From assembly GCA_030151225.1 (NCBI GenBank), contig JASLEG010000121.1, positions 1 to 35,640 on the forward strand: a stretch of DNA of 35,640 nt. Direction: 5' to 3'. This document shows positions 14,882-24,028 of the stretch, piece after piece. The notes below the pieces were generated by a model. It ran no database searches, was not told where the DNA came from, and was given only the letters and a program-made list of their open reading frames with translations. Position numbers and translations under genes: made by a program. This DNA is from Burkholderia sp. GTDB lineage: Bacteria > Pseudomonadota > Gammaproteobacteria > Burkholderiales > Burkholderiaceae. The first letter of the stretch is position 1. Every line of letters begins with the position of its first letter.

Positions 14882-17329
14882 ATGGTCGAATTCAAGCGCA
14901 GGACGCCACCGCCGCGCCGGTGGCCCCGCGGGGCTCGCGCGCCCGCGACGGTCGTGCCGGTGATGCTGTTGTCGGTGTATGCGGCGCTCGACAGCGCCGA
15001 CGCCAATGCGCAGCAGGCGCAGGCCGCCAGGCCGGTGGTGTACGCCGTGGAGGTGCCCGACGATCCCGCCAGCCCGGTACCGACCGGTCGCCCCGTTTCC
15101 GGCGATGCCGCCGACTGGGCGACGGCCGCGCAGGCACCGGCGCGGGCGCCCGCATCCGCCACCTCGTCCCCCACCTCCGCTCCGGTCCCGGCGCCCGCGC
15201 AGGTCGCCGGCCAGGCCGCGCCCGACGAGACGCCCGAGTCCGGCCCGCCGCCGGTCGTGTATGCCGTGCAGGCCCCGCTCGACGACGTGCCCGGTGGCGA
15301 CGCCAGCGCGGCGGCCCGGATTCCCGTCGCGGTCAGCGCGCCGGCGCCGCCCACGCCCTCCGCACCGAACGGCTCGTCGCTGCAGCCGGCTTCGGCGCTC
15401 GCGCCCACGCGCCGCGCCGTGCTGCCCGAGGCGCCGCTGTCGCCCGACGAGGCGCTGCGCCGCCAGGTGTTCACGCTCGCCGCCGGCGGCGGCGCGGCGC
15501 GCGCGCTCGAAATCGCGCGGGCGCGCACCGACGTGTTCACGCCGGTCGATCTCGCCCGCATCGAGGAACTGAGCATCCGCCAGGAAGTGCGTGGCGGCCG
15601 CGACAAGGTGCGCGAGATGACGGGCGCCGATCGCTTCGACGCGCTCGATCGCGCGATCCGCGAGGCACAGGCCTTCGACGCACGCCTGCCGTCCACGCCC
15701 GATTACGCACAGATCCGCACCGCGCTCGCCGGCGACCGCGCCGTGGCGCTCGCCACGCGCGGCCGCATGAAGGAGGCGGTGGCGATGTTCGAGACGATTC
15801 CGCCGAGTTCGGGCGTGTCGATCGACGCGCTCGCCGCGGTGGGTGACGCCTATTCCTACCTGCAGCGCCCCGATCGCGCCGAGTGGGCCTACCGTCGCGC
15901 GATCGAGCAGGAGCGCGCGGCCACCCCCGACGCGGCCACGGCCGGCTATCAGTACGGCGCGCACACGCGCATGATCGACCTGCGCGAGGGCCTGTTCTAC
16001 GCGCTGACCGACCAGAACCACTACAGCCAGGCGCGCGAGGTGCTCGAGGACATCCACCACGCGCTGCCGCCGGCGGGCCAGGTCAAGCAGTGGGGCCCGG
16101 CCGAGGACGACTATCTGCGCTATTACCGCCTGCTCGCGCAATACCGGCTCTACATCGGCGAGACCTCGTCGGGCATGGCCGGCCTGCAGAACCTGCAGCA
16201 GCAGGTGCCGTTCAACCCGGAGGTGCGCAACGCCGAGGCCGACGCGATGCTCGGCGATGCGCAGCCGCACCGCGCGCGCGACACCTACGCCGCCACGCTG
16301 ACCGATCATCCCGACGACATCGAGGCCACGGCCGGCCTCGGCCGCGCCTCGATCGCGCTGAACGAGTTCACCAGCGCGCGCCACATCGACGACGCGTTCG
16401 ACGACACGTTTCCCGAGAACGGCGCGGTGCGCAACTTCAAGAGCGACTACGCCGCGTATCGCGCGCCGATACTGTCGGTCGAGGTCAACGGCGAGCACGG
16501 CAATTCCGAACTGGCCGACAACGAGTTCAGCGTCGAGACGATGCTGTACTCGCAGCCGATGCTCGACAACTGGCGCGTGTTCGCCCACACCTTCTACGGC
16601 CACGCGAATACCGACATCGGCAACATGAGCCGCACCCGCACCGGCATCGGCGGCGACTACCGCAACGGCCCGCTCACCGTGACCGGCGAGGCCACGCGCT
16701 CGCTCGGCGCCGACGGCCGCACCGGCGGCAACGGCGAGGTGACGTACGCCTTCAACGACTACCTGTCGGCCAGCGCCGCGCTGGACAGCGATTCGAACGC
16801 GCTGCCCTGGAAGGCCTGCCTCGACCATCTGTGGGGCAAGACTGCGCAGTTCAGCTTCAACTTCACCGACACCGAGCGCCGTTCGGCGTCGATCTCGTAC
16901 GCCGCGTCGCGCTACAGCGATTCGAACTTCAATCAGGAAATCAACCTGAGCGGCACCCAGCGCGTGTTCACGGCGCCGACCCAGTTCGTCAACCTGACGC
17001 TGAACCTCGGCACCGGCAGCAACACGATCCGCAATGCCGACTACTACGCGCCGGGCCGCGACTACACGGCCGAGCTGGTGGCGATGCATCAGTGGTCGCT
17101 GTGGCGCAGCGCGGACAAGGCGCTGCAGCAGCGCATCTACCTGACGGCCGGCGCCTACAACGAGCGCGGCTACGGCACCAGCCCCGAGCTCGGCGCGCGC
17201 ATCGAGCACGTCTGGAGCTTCCCCCACAACATCGCCCTGACATACGGCCTCGGCCTGCTCAGTCACGCCTACGACGGCTCGCGCGAGCTGTCGGCCACGG
17301 CCTACGGCTCGCTCACCGTGCCTTTCTGA
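14882..17329 (+). CDS. pgaA: PgaA, outer-membrane poly-beta-1,6-GlcNAc export porin
   Basis: PgaA exports partially deacetylated poly-N-acetylglucosamine across the outer membrane. The protein is 815 residues, close to E. coli PgaA (807). A signal-like segment (VVPVMLLSVYAALDSADANA) is followed by an Ala/Pro/Ser-rich linker to about residue 180. TPR-like helices run to about 520, including QVFTLAAGGGAARALEIARA and VGDAYSYLQRPDRAEWAYRR. A beta-barrel follows, from ILSVEVNGEHGNSELADNEF to the terminal aromatic YGSLTVPF. The ATG at 14882 has AAGAGGA about nine bases upstream; longer in-frame starts lack this and begin with noncoding-type sequence. The linker carries two PVVYAV copies (residues 51-56 and 124-129), which is unusual. 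It is the first gene of pgaABCD. Confidence 0.94.
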   Translation: MVEFKRRTPPPRRWPRGARAPATVVPVMLLSVYAALDSADANAQQAQAARPVVYAVEVPDDPASPVPTGRPVSGDAADWATAAQAPARAPASATSSPTSAPVPAPAQVAGQAAPDETPESGPPPVVYAVQAPLDDVPGGDASAAARIPVAVSAPAPPTPSAPNGSSLQPASALAPTRRAVLPEAPLSPDEALRRQVFTLAAGGGAARALEIARARTDVFTPVDLARIEELSIRQEVRGGRDKVREMTGADRFDALDRAIREAQAFDARLPSTPDYAQIRTALAGDRAVALATRGRMKEAVAMFETIPPSSGVSIDALAAVGDAYSYLQRPDRAEWAYRRAIEQERAATPDAATAGYQYGAHTRMIDLREGLFYALTDQNHYSQAREVLEDIHHALPPAGQVKQWGPAEDDYLRYYRLLAQYRLYIGETSSGMAGLQNLQQQVPFNPEVRNAEADAMLGDAQPHRARDTYAATLTDHPDDIEATAGLGRASIALNEFTSARHIDDAFDDTFPENGAVRNFKSDYAAYRAPILSVEVNGEHGNSELADNEFSVETMLYSQPMLDNWRVFAHTFYGHANTDIGNMSRTRTGIGGDYRNGPLTVTGEATRSLGADGRTGGNGEVTYAFNDYLSASAALDSDSNALPWKACLDHLWGKTAQFSFNFTDTERRSASISYAASRYSDSNFNQEINLSGTQRVFTAPTQFVNLTLNLGTGSNTIRNADYYAPGRDYTAELVAMHQWSLWRSADKALQQRIYLTAGAYNERGYGTSPELGARIEHVWSFPHNIALTYGLGLLSHAYDGSRELSATAYGSLTVPF

Positions 17330-17358
17330 GCGCCTGATTCGAACGGAGAACGAGACTG

Positions 17359-19443
17359 ATGCAATCCCGACGACGCTTCATCTGCGGCTGCATGGGCGCG
17401 CTGGCCGGCTGTACGCTGTTTCCGAGGCTCGCGCCCGCGCGGCTGATCGACCTGCTGCCGCCCGCCGACGCGGCCGACGGCGTGACCTTCCGCACGCTGT
17501 GCTTCCACGACGTGCGCGACAACCTGCGCGAGGAATACGAGACCAACAACGTGACGGACCCGTACGCGGTCGACACCGGCACGCTGACCTCGATCTTTTC
17601 GTGGATCGACGCGAACGGCTACCACCCGGTCAGCCTCGGCGCCGTGCTGGCCGCGCGCAGCGGCGGCAAGCCGCTGCCGGCGCGCTCGGTGCTGCTGAGC
17701 TTCGACGACGGCTTCCGCAGCCATCACGAGAAGGTGCTGCCGCTGCTCAGGCAGTTCAACTATCCGGCCGTGATGGCGATCGTGACCTCGTGGATCGACA
17801 TTCCCGCCGACACCGGCGTGCGCCTTGCCGACACCCTGGTGGTGCCGCGCGACACCTTCATGTCGTGGAGCGAGGTGAAGGACCTGGCCGATTCCGGCCT
17901 GGTGGAGCTGGCCTGCCACACCCACGACCTGCACCACGGCGCGATCGCCAATCCGCAGGGCAACGAGCTGCCGGCGGCCACCTCGCACCTGTATCTGCAG
18001 GATCAGCATCGCTACGAGACCGATGCCGAATTCCGCGCGCGCGTGACCAGCGACCTCGGCAGCTGCATTCGTCAGGTGCACGAACGGACCGGCTTCCGGA
18101 TCCGCTCGATGGTGTGGCCGTACGGCGCGCAGAATCGCACCGTGCGCGAGGTGGCCACCAGCCTCGGCATGCCGAGCCAGTTCACGCTCGAATCGGGCCC
18201 GAACACGCGCGACGTGCCGCTCGACCGCATGCGCCGCATCCTCGCCACCTACGACATCGACGTGGGCGGCCTGGAACGCTCGATGCGCGAGCCGGCGCAG
18301 AACCGCGGCCGGGTCAATCCGGTCGAGCGCGCCGTGGTGGTGTCGCTCGACGACGTGTACGACCCGTCGCCCGAGGTGCAGGAAAAGAAGCTCGGCCAGT
18401 TGATCGAGCGCATCTACCGCATGAGCCCGAGCTCGGTGTACCTGCAGGCCTTTTCCGATCCCGACCGCTCGGGCCTCGCGCAGGCCGTGTACTTCCCGAA
18501 CCGGCATCTGCCGATGCGCGCCGACCTGTTCAGCCGCGCCGCCTGGCAACTCAGCACGCGCGCGCGCGTGTCGGTCTATGCGTGGCTGCCGGTGCTGTCC
18601 TACGCCACGCCGGCGCGCCTCGCGGGCCGCCTCGAATACGTGACGGGCGCAGCGGGCGGCAGCCCGCCGCCGGGCGCCGCGGCGGTGCGCCGCCTGAGCC
18701 CGTTCGATCCGGCGGTGCGCCGCTTCGTGCGCGAGATGTACGAGGATCTGGGCCGCTACGCGGCGTTCTCGGGCGTGCTGTTCGGCGAGGACGCGATGCT
18801 CGGCGAATACGAGGACGCCGGTCGCCACGCGGGCGACACCTACGCGAGCTGGGGCCTGCCGCGCGACGTCGCGCAGATCCGCGCGAACGCCGGCATGGCC
18901 AGGCGCTGGGGCGAGCGCAAGACGCGCTACCTGATCGACTTCACGCGCGAGCTCGAGAAGATCGTGATCGACAGCCAGAGCAGCGGCGAGGTGCTGACCG
19001 TGCGCAGCCTGTTCCCCGACGTGGCACTCGATGCCGCGGCCGGCCCGCGCTATGCGCAGGACTACGCGGCCTTCCTCGACAACTACGACTTCGTGGCGCT
19101 GCTCGCGCTGCCGTCGCGGCAGGGCATCGGCGCGGTGGACGCGTGGCTGGGCCGGCTCGGCGAGGCCGCCCAGGCGATGCCCGACGGCGCGCGCCGCACC
19201 GTGTTCATGCTCGAGGCGATCGACGCGCGCACCGCCGCGCGCGTGCCGTCCGAGCGGCTCGCCGCGCAGATGCACACCCTGCGCGAGGCCGGCACGGTCA
19301 GCTACGGCTACTACCCCGACGACTTCGCGCACGACCAGCCCGCCGCGCTGGCGCTGCACGACGTGATGTCGGTGCGCACGCGGCTCGATCCGAACGCGAT
19401 CAACACGCTGATCTCCGGCATGAAGACACCGGGAGCCCACTGA
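17359..19443 (+). CDS. pgaB: PgaB, poly-beta-1,6-GlcNAc N-deacetylase / hydrolase
   Basis: PgaB is a 694-residue periplasmic lipoprotein that partly deacetylates PNAG, which is needed for export through PgaA. The N-terminus SRRRFICGCMGALAGC combines a twin-arginine pattern with a lipobox (LAG-Cys18). The CE4 deacetylase domain shows TLCFHDVRDN, SFDDG (Asp116 and Asp117) and CHTHDLHHG (His187 and His192). The C-terminal glycosyl-hydrolase-like domain starts near 315 (NPVERAVVVSLDDVYD) and includes GVLFGEDAML (Asp478), matching the acidic site used for PNAG cleavage. GGAG lies upstream of ATG 17359. Its stop overlaps the pgaC start (TGATG), so translation is coupled. Confidence 0.95.
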   Translation: MQSRRRFICGCMGALAGCTLFPRLAPARLIDLLPPADAADGVTFRTLCFHDVRDNLREEYETNNVTDPYAVDTGTLTSIFSWIDANGYHPVSLGAVLAARSGGKPLPARSVLLSFDDGFRSHHEKVLPLLRQFNYPAVMAIVTSWIDIPADTGVRLADTLVVPRDTFMSWSEVKDLADSGLVELACHTHDLHHGAIANPQGNELPAATSHLYLQDQHRYETDAEFRARVTSDLGSCIRQVHERTGFRIRSMVWPYGAQNRTVREVATSLGMPSQFTLESGPNTRDVPLDRMRRILATYDIDVGGLERSMREPAQNRGRVNPVERAVVVSLDDVYDPSPEVQEKKLGQLIERIYRMSPSSVYLQAFSDPDRSGLAQAVYFPNRHLPMRADLFSRAAWQLSTRARVSVYAWLPVLSYATPARLAGRLEYVTGAAGGSPPPGAAAVRRLSPFDPAVRRFVREMYEDLGRYAAFSGVLFGEDAMLGEYEDAGRHAGDTYASWGLPRDVAQIRANAGMARRWGERKTRYLIDFTRELEKIVIDSQSSGEVLTVRSLFPDVALDAAAGPRYAQDYAAFLDNYDFVALLALPSRQGIGAVDAWLGRLGEAAQAMPDGARRTVFMLEAIDARTAARVPSERLAAQMHTLREAGTVSYGYYPDDFAHDQPAALALHDVMSVRTRLDPNAINTLISGMKTPGAH

Positions 19444-20693
19444 TGCACATCGTGATCAACCGGCTCCAGGATTTCATCTTCTTCTACCCGTTCTTCATGT
19501 CCTACCTGTGGATGATCGGGGGCACCGTGCATTACTTCGTGCTCGAGCGCGGGCGCGAACGCTCGCGCGAGGCGCTGGTGCGCGCGGGCATGCCGAAGGT
19601 GGCCGTGATCGTGCCGTGCTACAACGAGGAGGCCAACGCGCGCCGCGTGCTGCGCCACCTCGCGACGCTCGACTATCCGAACTACGAGATCATCGCGGTC
19701 AACGACGGCAGCCGCGACGGCACCGGCGAGGTGCTCAACGAGCTGGCGGCCGAGATCGCCAACCTGACCGTCGTGCACCACGCGAAGAACGAGGGCAAGG
19801 CGATCGGCCTGACCACCGCCACCGTGGTGACCGACGCGCCGTTCCTGATGTGCATCGACGGCGACTCGCTGCTCGACCGCGACGCGATCCGCTGGATGCT
19901 CGAGCACTTCATCGCCGATCCGAGCGTGGGCGCCGTGACCGGCAACCCGCGCATCCGCACCCGCACCTCGATGCTCGGGCGCATGCAGGTGGGTGAGTTC
20001 TCGTCGATCATCGGCCTGATCAAGCGCACCCAGCAGGTGTACGGCCGCATCTTCACGGTGTCGGGCGTGAGCACCATGTTCCGCAAGAGCGCGCTGGCCG
20101 ACGTCGGCTTCTGGAGCTCGGACATGCTGACCGAGGACATCGACGTCAGCTGGAAGCTGCAGTGCAGCGACTGGCGGGTGGCCTACGAGCCGCACGCGAT
20201 CAGCTGGATCCTGATGCCCGAGACGATGCGCGGCCTCTACAAGCAGCGGCTGCGCTGGGCCAAGGGCGGCGTGCAGGTGCTGCTGAAGTACGCGCCGCGC
20301 CTGATGCATCGCGCGCAACTGATGATGTGGCCGATCTTCATCGAATATTTGCTCGGGATCGCCTGGGCCTATTCGATGGCGCTGATGCTGGTGCTCGCGC
20401 TGATCGATCTCGTGCACCCGCTGCCGGCCAACTGGAATCTCGCGCTGATGCCGCGCTGGCACGGCATGCTGCTGGTGGCCACCTGCGTGCTGCAGATCCT
20501 CGTGGGCTGCCTGATCGACCGGCGCTACGACGAGAAGCTGCTGCTGTATCTCCTCGATTCGATCTGGTATCCGATCGCCTTCTGGCTCATCAACATGGTC
20601 ACCACCGTGGTGGCCGTGCCGTCGATCCTGCTCGGACGGCGCGGCAAGCGCGCGGTGTGGACCAGCCCCGACCGAGGTATTCCCAATGAATGA
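19443..20693 (+). CDS. pgaC: PgaC, poly-beta-1,6-GlcNAc synthase (GT2)
   Basis: This 416-residue inner-membrane glycosyltransferase polymerises UDP-GlcNAc into PNAG. Hydrophobic segments flank a GT2 domain with VAVIVPCYNEEANA near residue 53, VNDGSRDGTGEV, the metal-binding CIDGDS near 138, the catalytic LTEDIDVSWKLQ near 230, and the product-binding QRLRWAKGG near 268. Three or four further membrane segments follow (IFIEYLLGIAWAYSMALMLV and others). The ATG overlaps the pgaB stop by one base, and its end overlaps pgaD by eight bases. Activity in E. coli requires PgaD and c-di-GMP; that dependence is presumed here. Confidence 0.96.
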   Translation: MHIVINRLQDFIFFYPFFMSYLWMIGGTVHYFVLERGRERSREALVRAGMPKVAVIVPCYNEEANARRVLRHLATLDYPNYEIIAVNDGSRDGTGEVLNELAAEIANLTVVHHAKNEGKAIGLTTATVVTDAPFLMCIDGDSLLDRDAIRWMLEHFIADPSVGAVTGNPRIRTRTSMLGRMQVGEFSSIIGLIKRTQQVYGRIFTVSGVSTMFRKSALADVGFWSSDMLTEDIDVSWKLQCSDWRVAYEPHAISWILMPETMRGLYKQRLRWAKGGVQVLLKYAPRLMHRAQLMMWPIFIEYLLGIAWAYSMALMLVLALIDLVHPLPANWNLALMPRWHGMLLVATCVLQILVGCLIDRRYDEKLLLYLLDSIWYPIAFWLINMVTTVVAVPSILLGRRGKRAVWTSPDRGIPNE

Positions 20694-21237
20694 CACGCCC
20701 GTCATCGATCTTTCCCTGCGCCCGCCGCGCATGATCATCGCCGATCGCGGCATGCTGCTCGGCAGCGTGCTGGTGCTGTGGTTCCGCCTCGTGCGACCGG
20801 CCTGCGTCGGCCTGATGTGGGCGGCCGTCACGCTGTACGGCTATCGCTACCTGATGCCGTTCGAGAAGGGCGACCTGAGCTGGGCCGAGCTGATCTCCTA
20901 CCTCTTCGCGATCGGCGCGATGGGCGCCGCGCTGACCACCTGGATGATCCTCGCCCACGTCGCGCATCCGTTCACCTCGAAGTCGCGCATCCAGCGCCTG
21001 CTGCGCCGCAAGGCGCGCGTGACGGTGGAGCCCGCGCCGTTCGACGAGGCCTTGCTGGGCGAAGCCGAGGCGCGCGTGCTGGTGGCCTCGCACGACGAGC
21101 AAGGCCAGATCGAGGCGCTGCGCCCGGTGGCGGTGCAGCCCGAGGCGCGGGAGAAGGAAGAGGCGCGCGTGTCGGCCTATCGCTCGCGCATCGCGTATCG
21201 GATGGGGACGCCGGGCAGGCGTGAGCCGCGTGACTGA
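20686..21237 (+). CDS. pgaD: PgaD, PNAG synthase accessory subunit
   Basis: This 183-residue protein has two membrane segments (RLVRPACVGLMWAAVTLYGY and LISYLFAIGAMGAALTTWMI) followed by a cytoplasmic tail, the layout of PgaD/HmsS, which binds c-di-GMP jointly with PgaC. The N-terminal VIDLSLRPPRMIIADRGM is recognisable. The ATG at 20686 has GAGG nine bases upstream and overlaps pgaC by eight bases. The Glu/Arg-rich C-terminal tail (about residues 110-183) is longer than in E. coli PgaD (137 residues). Confidence 0.9.
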   Translation: MNDTPVIDLSLRPPRMIIADRGMLLGSVLVLWFRLVRPACVGLMWAAVTLYGYRYLMPFEKGDLSWAELISYLFAIGAMGAALTTWMILAHVAHPFTSKSRIQRLLRRKARVTVEPAPFDEALLGEAEARVLVASHDEQGQIEALRPVAVQPEAREKEEARVSAYRSRIAYRMGTPGRREPRD

Positions 21238-22591
21238 GTCGCGCCGCCCGCGCCGTGCTCGGGGCCGCGCCGGAGCCGTGCTCGCGGCGCTGAGCCTCGT
21301 CTGTGCGCTCGTCGCTCCCGCCGCGCGCGCCGCGGCCGGCGACGACGGTTCGCTGCCGCCCCCCGAGCTGCAGCGCGCGCCGGCCGGCGCGATCGTGGCC
21401 GTGCCCGAGCCGGGCTTCGGCGACGAGCGCCGCTTCATGCACGGCATCGCCGCCGTGCCGGGCGCGGGCGACGCCAGCTGGGTGTTCTTCAGCAGCTCCG
21501 GGCTGCCGCCGCGCGGTGCCGACGACGACGGCAGCTGGCCGCACGACGTCTACGTGGGCCGCTGGCGCCCCGGCCAGCGGCAGCTCGCCGACGTGCACGT
21601 GTTCATCCGCCGGCCCGAGGCGCAGGAGCCGGTATCGGTCGCGCGCAACGACGACGGCACGCTGTTCGTGACCTTCGAGGACGGCTGGAACGCGCCGCGC
21701 AACGTGAGCCAGCGCTACGGCGTGTATCGCGCCGATCTCTCGCCGATCGACGCCTATCCGAACGACGTCGAATCGGGCGGCCACTCGGGCCACGTGGCCG
21801 CGGTCGGCCGGCGCTTCGTGGTGTTCTATTCGACGGGCTGGGTGCAGGGCGGCGGCGTGGACAATCTCGGCAGCGGCGACGGCGTCTACGCCAAGGTGTA
21901 CGACGGCACGGGCCGCGCCGAGCGCCGCGTGACCGTGATGCCGCACGGCCGCGAATGGTGGCCGATGCTGGCCGGCTCGCCCACCCGCGCGCTGCTGCTG
22001 TGGCAGAAATTCATTCCCGGTTCGACGCTCGCGCAACTGCGCTACGCGGTGCTCGATCCGCGCACGGGCAAGCTCGTGCGCGTGCCCGATTTCCTCGACG
22101 ACCTGCGCGTGCAGTACTACACCTATGCCGCCGCCTGGGTGCCGGCGGTGCAGCGGTTCGTGGTGGAGGCGACGCTGGCCGACGGGCGCGGCACGATCCT
22201 GCTGATCGACGAGGCGGGGCGCGTCACGGCGCGGCTCGCGTGCCTGCCGGCCACGGTGCGCGAGGCGAGCATCGGGGTGGACGGCGCGACGGCCTGGGTG
22301 CCGACGCGCGACGGGCGGCTCATGAGGCTCGCGCTCGATGGCGACGCGATCGGCCTGCGCGGGCTGATCCGCGCGCCGTTCGCCTGGGGCAACACGGGGC
22401 TGGTGGGGATGGCGAGCGGGCCCGGTGCGATGCACTTCGTGTCGCTCGCGCCGGACGGCCTGCGGGAAGGCGATTTCCACGCGCGCGACGCCGTGGCGCC
22501 GCGCGCATCGGATCGCTGCGAGACAGGCGAGACAGGCGAGACGGACGGGGCAGGCGAGAGCGCCGCGACCGACGCAGCTCCCTGGCCCTGA
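21221..22591 (+). CDS. Secreted protein of unknown function, coupled to pgaD
   Basis: This 456-residue exported protein has a signal peptide (GAVLAALSLVCALVAPAARA). The body has repeating short strands with Asp/Gly turns (ASWVFFSSSGLPP, GTLFVTFEDGWNAPRNVS, RFVVFYSTGWVQGGG, REWWPMLAGSPTRALLLWQK), suggesting a beta-propeller of the BNR/sialidase-like type. No catalytic motif is recognisable. The C-terminal tail has the repeat ETGETGETDG. The start is GTG 21221 or GTG 21230; both fall inside pgaD, so translation is likely coupled. It is not part of the E. coli operon. A role in PNAG binding or processing is only an inference from position. Confidence 0.75.
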   Translation: MSRVTESRRPRRARGRAGAVLAALSLVCALVAPAARAAAGDDGSLPPPELQRAPAGAIVAVPEPGFGDERRFMHGIAAVPGAGDASWVFFSSSGLPPRGADDDGSWPHDVYVGRWRPGQRQLADVHVFIRRPEAQEPVSVARNDDGTLFVTFEDGWNAPRNVSQRYGVYRADLSPIDAYPNDVESGGHSGHVAAVGRRFVVFYSTGWVQGGGVDNLGSGDGVYAKVYDGTGRAERRVTVMPHGREWWPMLAGSPTRALLLWQKFIPGSTLAQLRYAVLDPRTGKLVRVPDFLDDLRVQYYTYAAAWVPAVQRFVVEATLADGRGTILLIDEAGRVTARLACLPATVREASIGVDGATAWVPTRDGRLMRLALDGDAIGLRGLIRAPFAWGNTGLVGMASGPGAMHFVSLAPDGLREGDFHARDAVAPRASDRCETGETGETDGAGESAATDAAPWP

Positions 22592-22614
22592 GCGCGAACT
22601 GAGCGCGAACCGGC

Positions 22615-23664
22615 TCAGGCGCGCCGCGCGTGCCGCCGCAGCATCGAGGTCTGGCTGGTCGCCACGCCGCCGAAGTAGCTCGGCCCGAGCTTGGCGCGGC
22701 TGGTGTCGGCGTTCACGCCGAACGGCGTGAGGCTCCAGCGCTTGCCGGTGCTCACGTCGCCGACGTAGAGCTGATAGCCGCCGGCCGTGGTCGACGAGAA
22801 GAACAGATAATTGCTGCCGTTCACGGGCGCCGGATCCGAGTTGTTGCTCACGCAATCGTTCAGCGCGAGCTGGGTCGGTTCCGCCGACGCGTCCGCGCCC
22901 TTCGCGTAGATCTGGTCGAGCTTGCCCGAATTCTTCCAGCGTGTGTAGAACACCGTGCCGTCGGCGCGCACCACCGGGTAATAGGTCTGCAGGCCGCTCG
23001 GATCGTCGAACACCGCCGTCACGCCGGTGGCGAGGTAGCGCTTCATCACGCCCATCTGCGCGCGCGTGCCGCTCGCGAAATACACGGCGCTCGCGTCCGG
23101 CGTCAGATACGGCATCGAGTATTCGCCACCGCGCGGCGCGGCCGCCAGCGTGGTGACCGAGGTGAACACCGGGCCGCCGCTCGTGTAGGACAGCGTGCCC
23201 TGCCGGATGCTGCCATTCTGCTTGAACACGATGGTGCGGCCGTCCGCGCCGAACTTCGGATCCTCGTTGCGGGTGGCGCCGGTGCTGTTGGTCATGTTGA
23301 CGGGCGCCGCGTTGCCGCCGAGCGCGAGCATGAACACGTTCCAGGCCCCGTTGCTCACGCCCATGAAGGTCAGCCACCTGCCGTCGGGGCTGAACACCGC
23401 GTTCATCGGATCGGTGATGCCCCAGGCGGGCCGGCTCAGCTGGGTGAGCGTGTGGGCGGCGAAATCGTACAGATAGATCTGGCTGCTGCCGTCGCCGTAG
23501 TTCACGTAGCTGTGATACACGAGCTTGCCGGTCAGCGAGGCCGGAAAGCTGGCTGCGGATTGCGCACGCGGATTCTTGACGCAGTCGGCGTTCGCGACGC
23601 CGCTGCCCAATACGCTGAGCGCGATCCCGGCCGCGACCCCGGCGGCCAGGTGGATGGGTTTCAT
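22615..23664 (-). CDS. Secreted TolB-like (PD40) beta-propeller protein
   Basis: This 349-residue exported protein has signal peptide MKPIHLAAGVAAGIALSVLG with cleavage after GVANA. The mature part shows several TolB/PD40-type blades: QIYLYDFAAHTLTQLSRPAW, NAVFSPDGRWLTFMGVSN, PKFGADGRTIVFKQNGSI, YLTPDASAVYFASG and YPVVRADGTVFYT. Cysteines flank the mature N-terminus (ADCVKNP) and a distal loop (LNDCVSNNSD). The function is unknown and there is no catalytic motif. The start at 23664 is used because it directly begins the signal peptide. It converges on the gene above, with 23 bases between stops. Confidence 0.78.
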   Translation of the reverse strand: MKPIHLAAGVAAGIALSVLGSGVANADCVKNPRAQSAASFPASLTGKLVYHSYVNYGDGSSQIYLYDFAAHTLTQLSRPAWGITDPMNAVFSPDGRWLTFMGVSNGAWNVFMLALGGNAAPVNMTNSTGATRNEDPKFGADGRTIVFKQNGSIRQGTLSYTSGGPVFTSVTTLAAAPRGGEYSMPYLTPDASAVYFASGTRAQMGVMKRYLATGVTAVFDDPSGLQTYYPVVRADGTVFYTRWKNSGKLDQIYAKGADASAEPTQLALNDCVSNNSDPAPVNGSNYLFFSSTTAGGYQLYVGDVSTGKRWSLTPFGVNADTSRAKLGPSYFGGVATSQTSMLRRHARRA

Positions 23665-24028
23665 GATTCGTGGTCCAGGACTGTTTGATGTCGAACGCAC
23701 GCGCGTGCCCGAGGCGCGGTCCGGGCTTCGATGGCTCGGTACGGCGCGATTGGCGGACAGGGTGCGGGTGCGGGCGGCGCCGGCCGATAGGGAAGGATGG
23801 CCGGTGCCGCTCGGTCATGCGGGGGCAGGGTGGCGGGTGCCGCGCGCGACGGGCGGCGCTCGGCGTTCGTTCCTGGTCCCACGAACAGCATGGAGACAGT
23901 CTACGAGCGCGTGCGGCGGTCGAATTTGCGAGCAGGGGGAGAAACCGGCGGCATTTCGCCGGTTTGGGGGCGGGCTGCGGTAAGTGTTGCCGGTTTTCGG
24001 GGGCGGGCCGGGGCGGGCGCGCGCCCGC
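23665..24028. other. Intergenic region, hairpin only
   Basis: About 360 GC-rich bases lie between the beta-propeller gene start and the methyltransferase stop, both on the minus strand. Open frames here are Arg/Gly-rich and unlike real proteins. The only clear structure is the hairpin at 23942-23965. Near-repeats GCCGGTTTGGGGGCGGGC and GCCGGTTTTCGGGGGCGGGC lie at about 23958-24010. Confidence 0.55.
23942..23965 (-). terminator. Probable terminator of the FkbM methyltransferase gene
   Basis: AAACCGGCG (23942-23950) and CGCCGGTTT (23957-23965) form a perfect 9-bp stem with a 6-base loop. It lies 64 bases past the methyltransferase stop. In this direction the stem's 3' arm ends in TTTC, a short U-run. 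Confidence 0.55.

Noticed and set aside
15883..17337. 484-codon plus-strand frame overlapping pgaA
   Set aside because: It is a second frame of the PgaA gene with Arg/Ala/Pro-rich composition and no recognisable domain.
22590..22612. Tandem TGAGCGCGAAC repeat after the pgaD-coupled gene
   Set aside because: Only two copies in a GC-rich 3' spacer; likely chance or slippage, no function evident.
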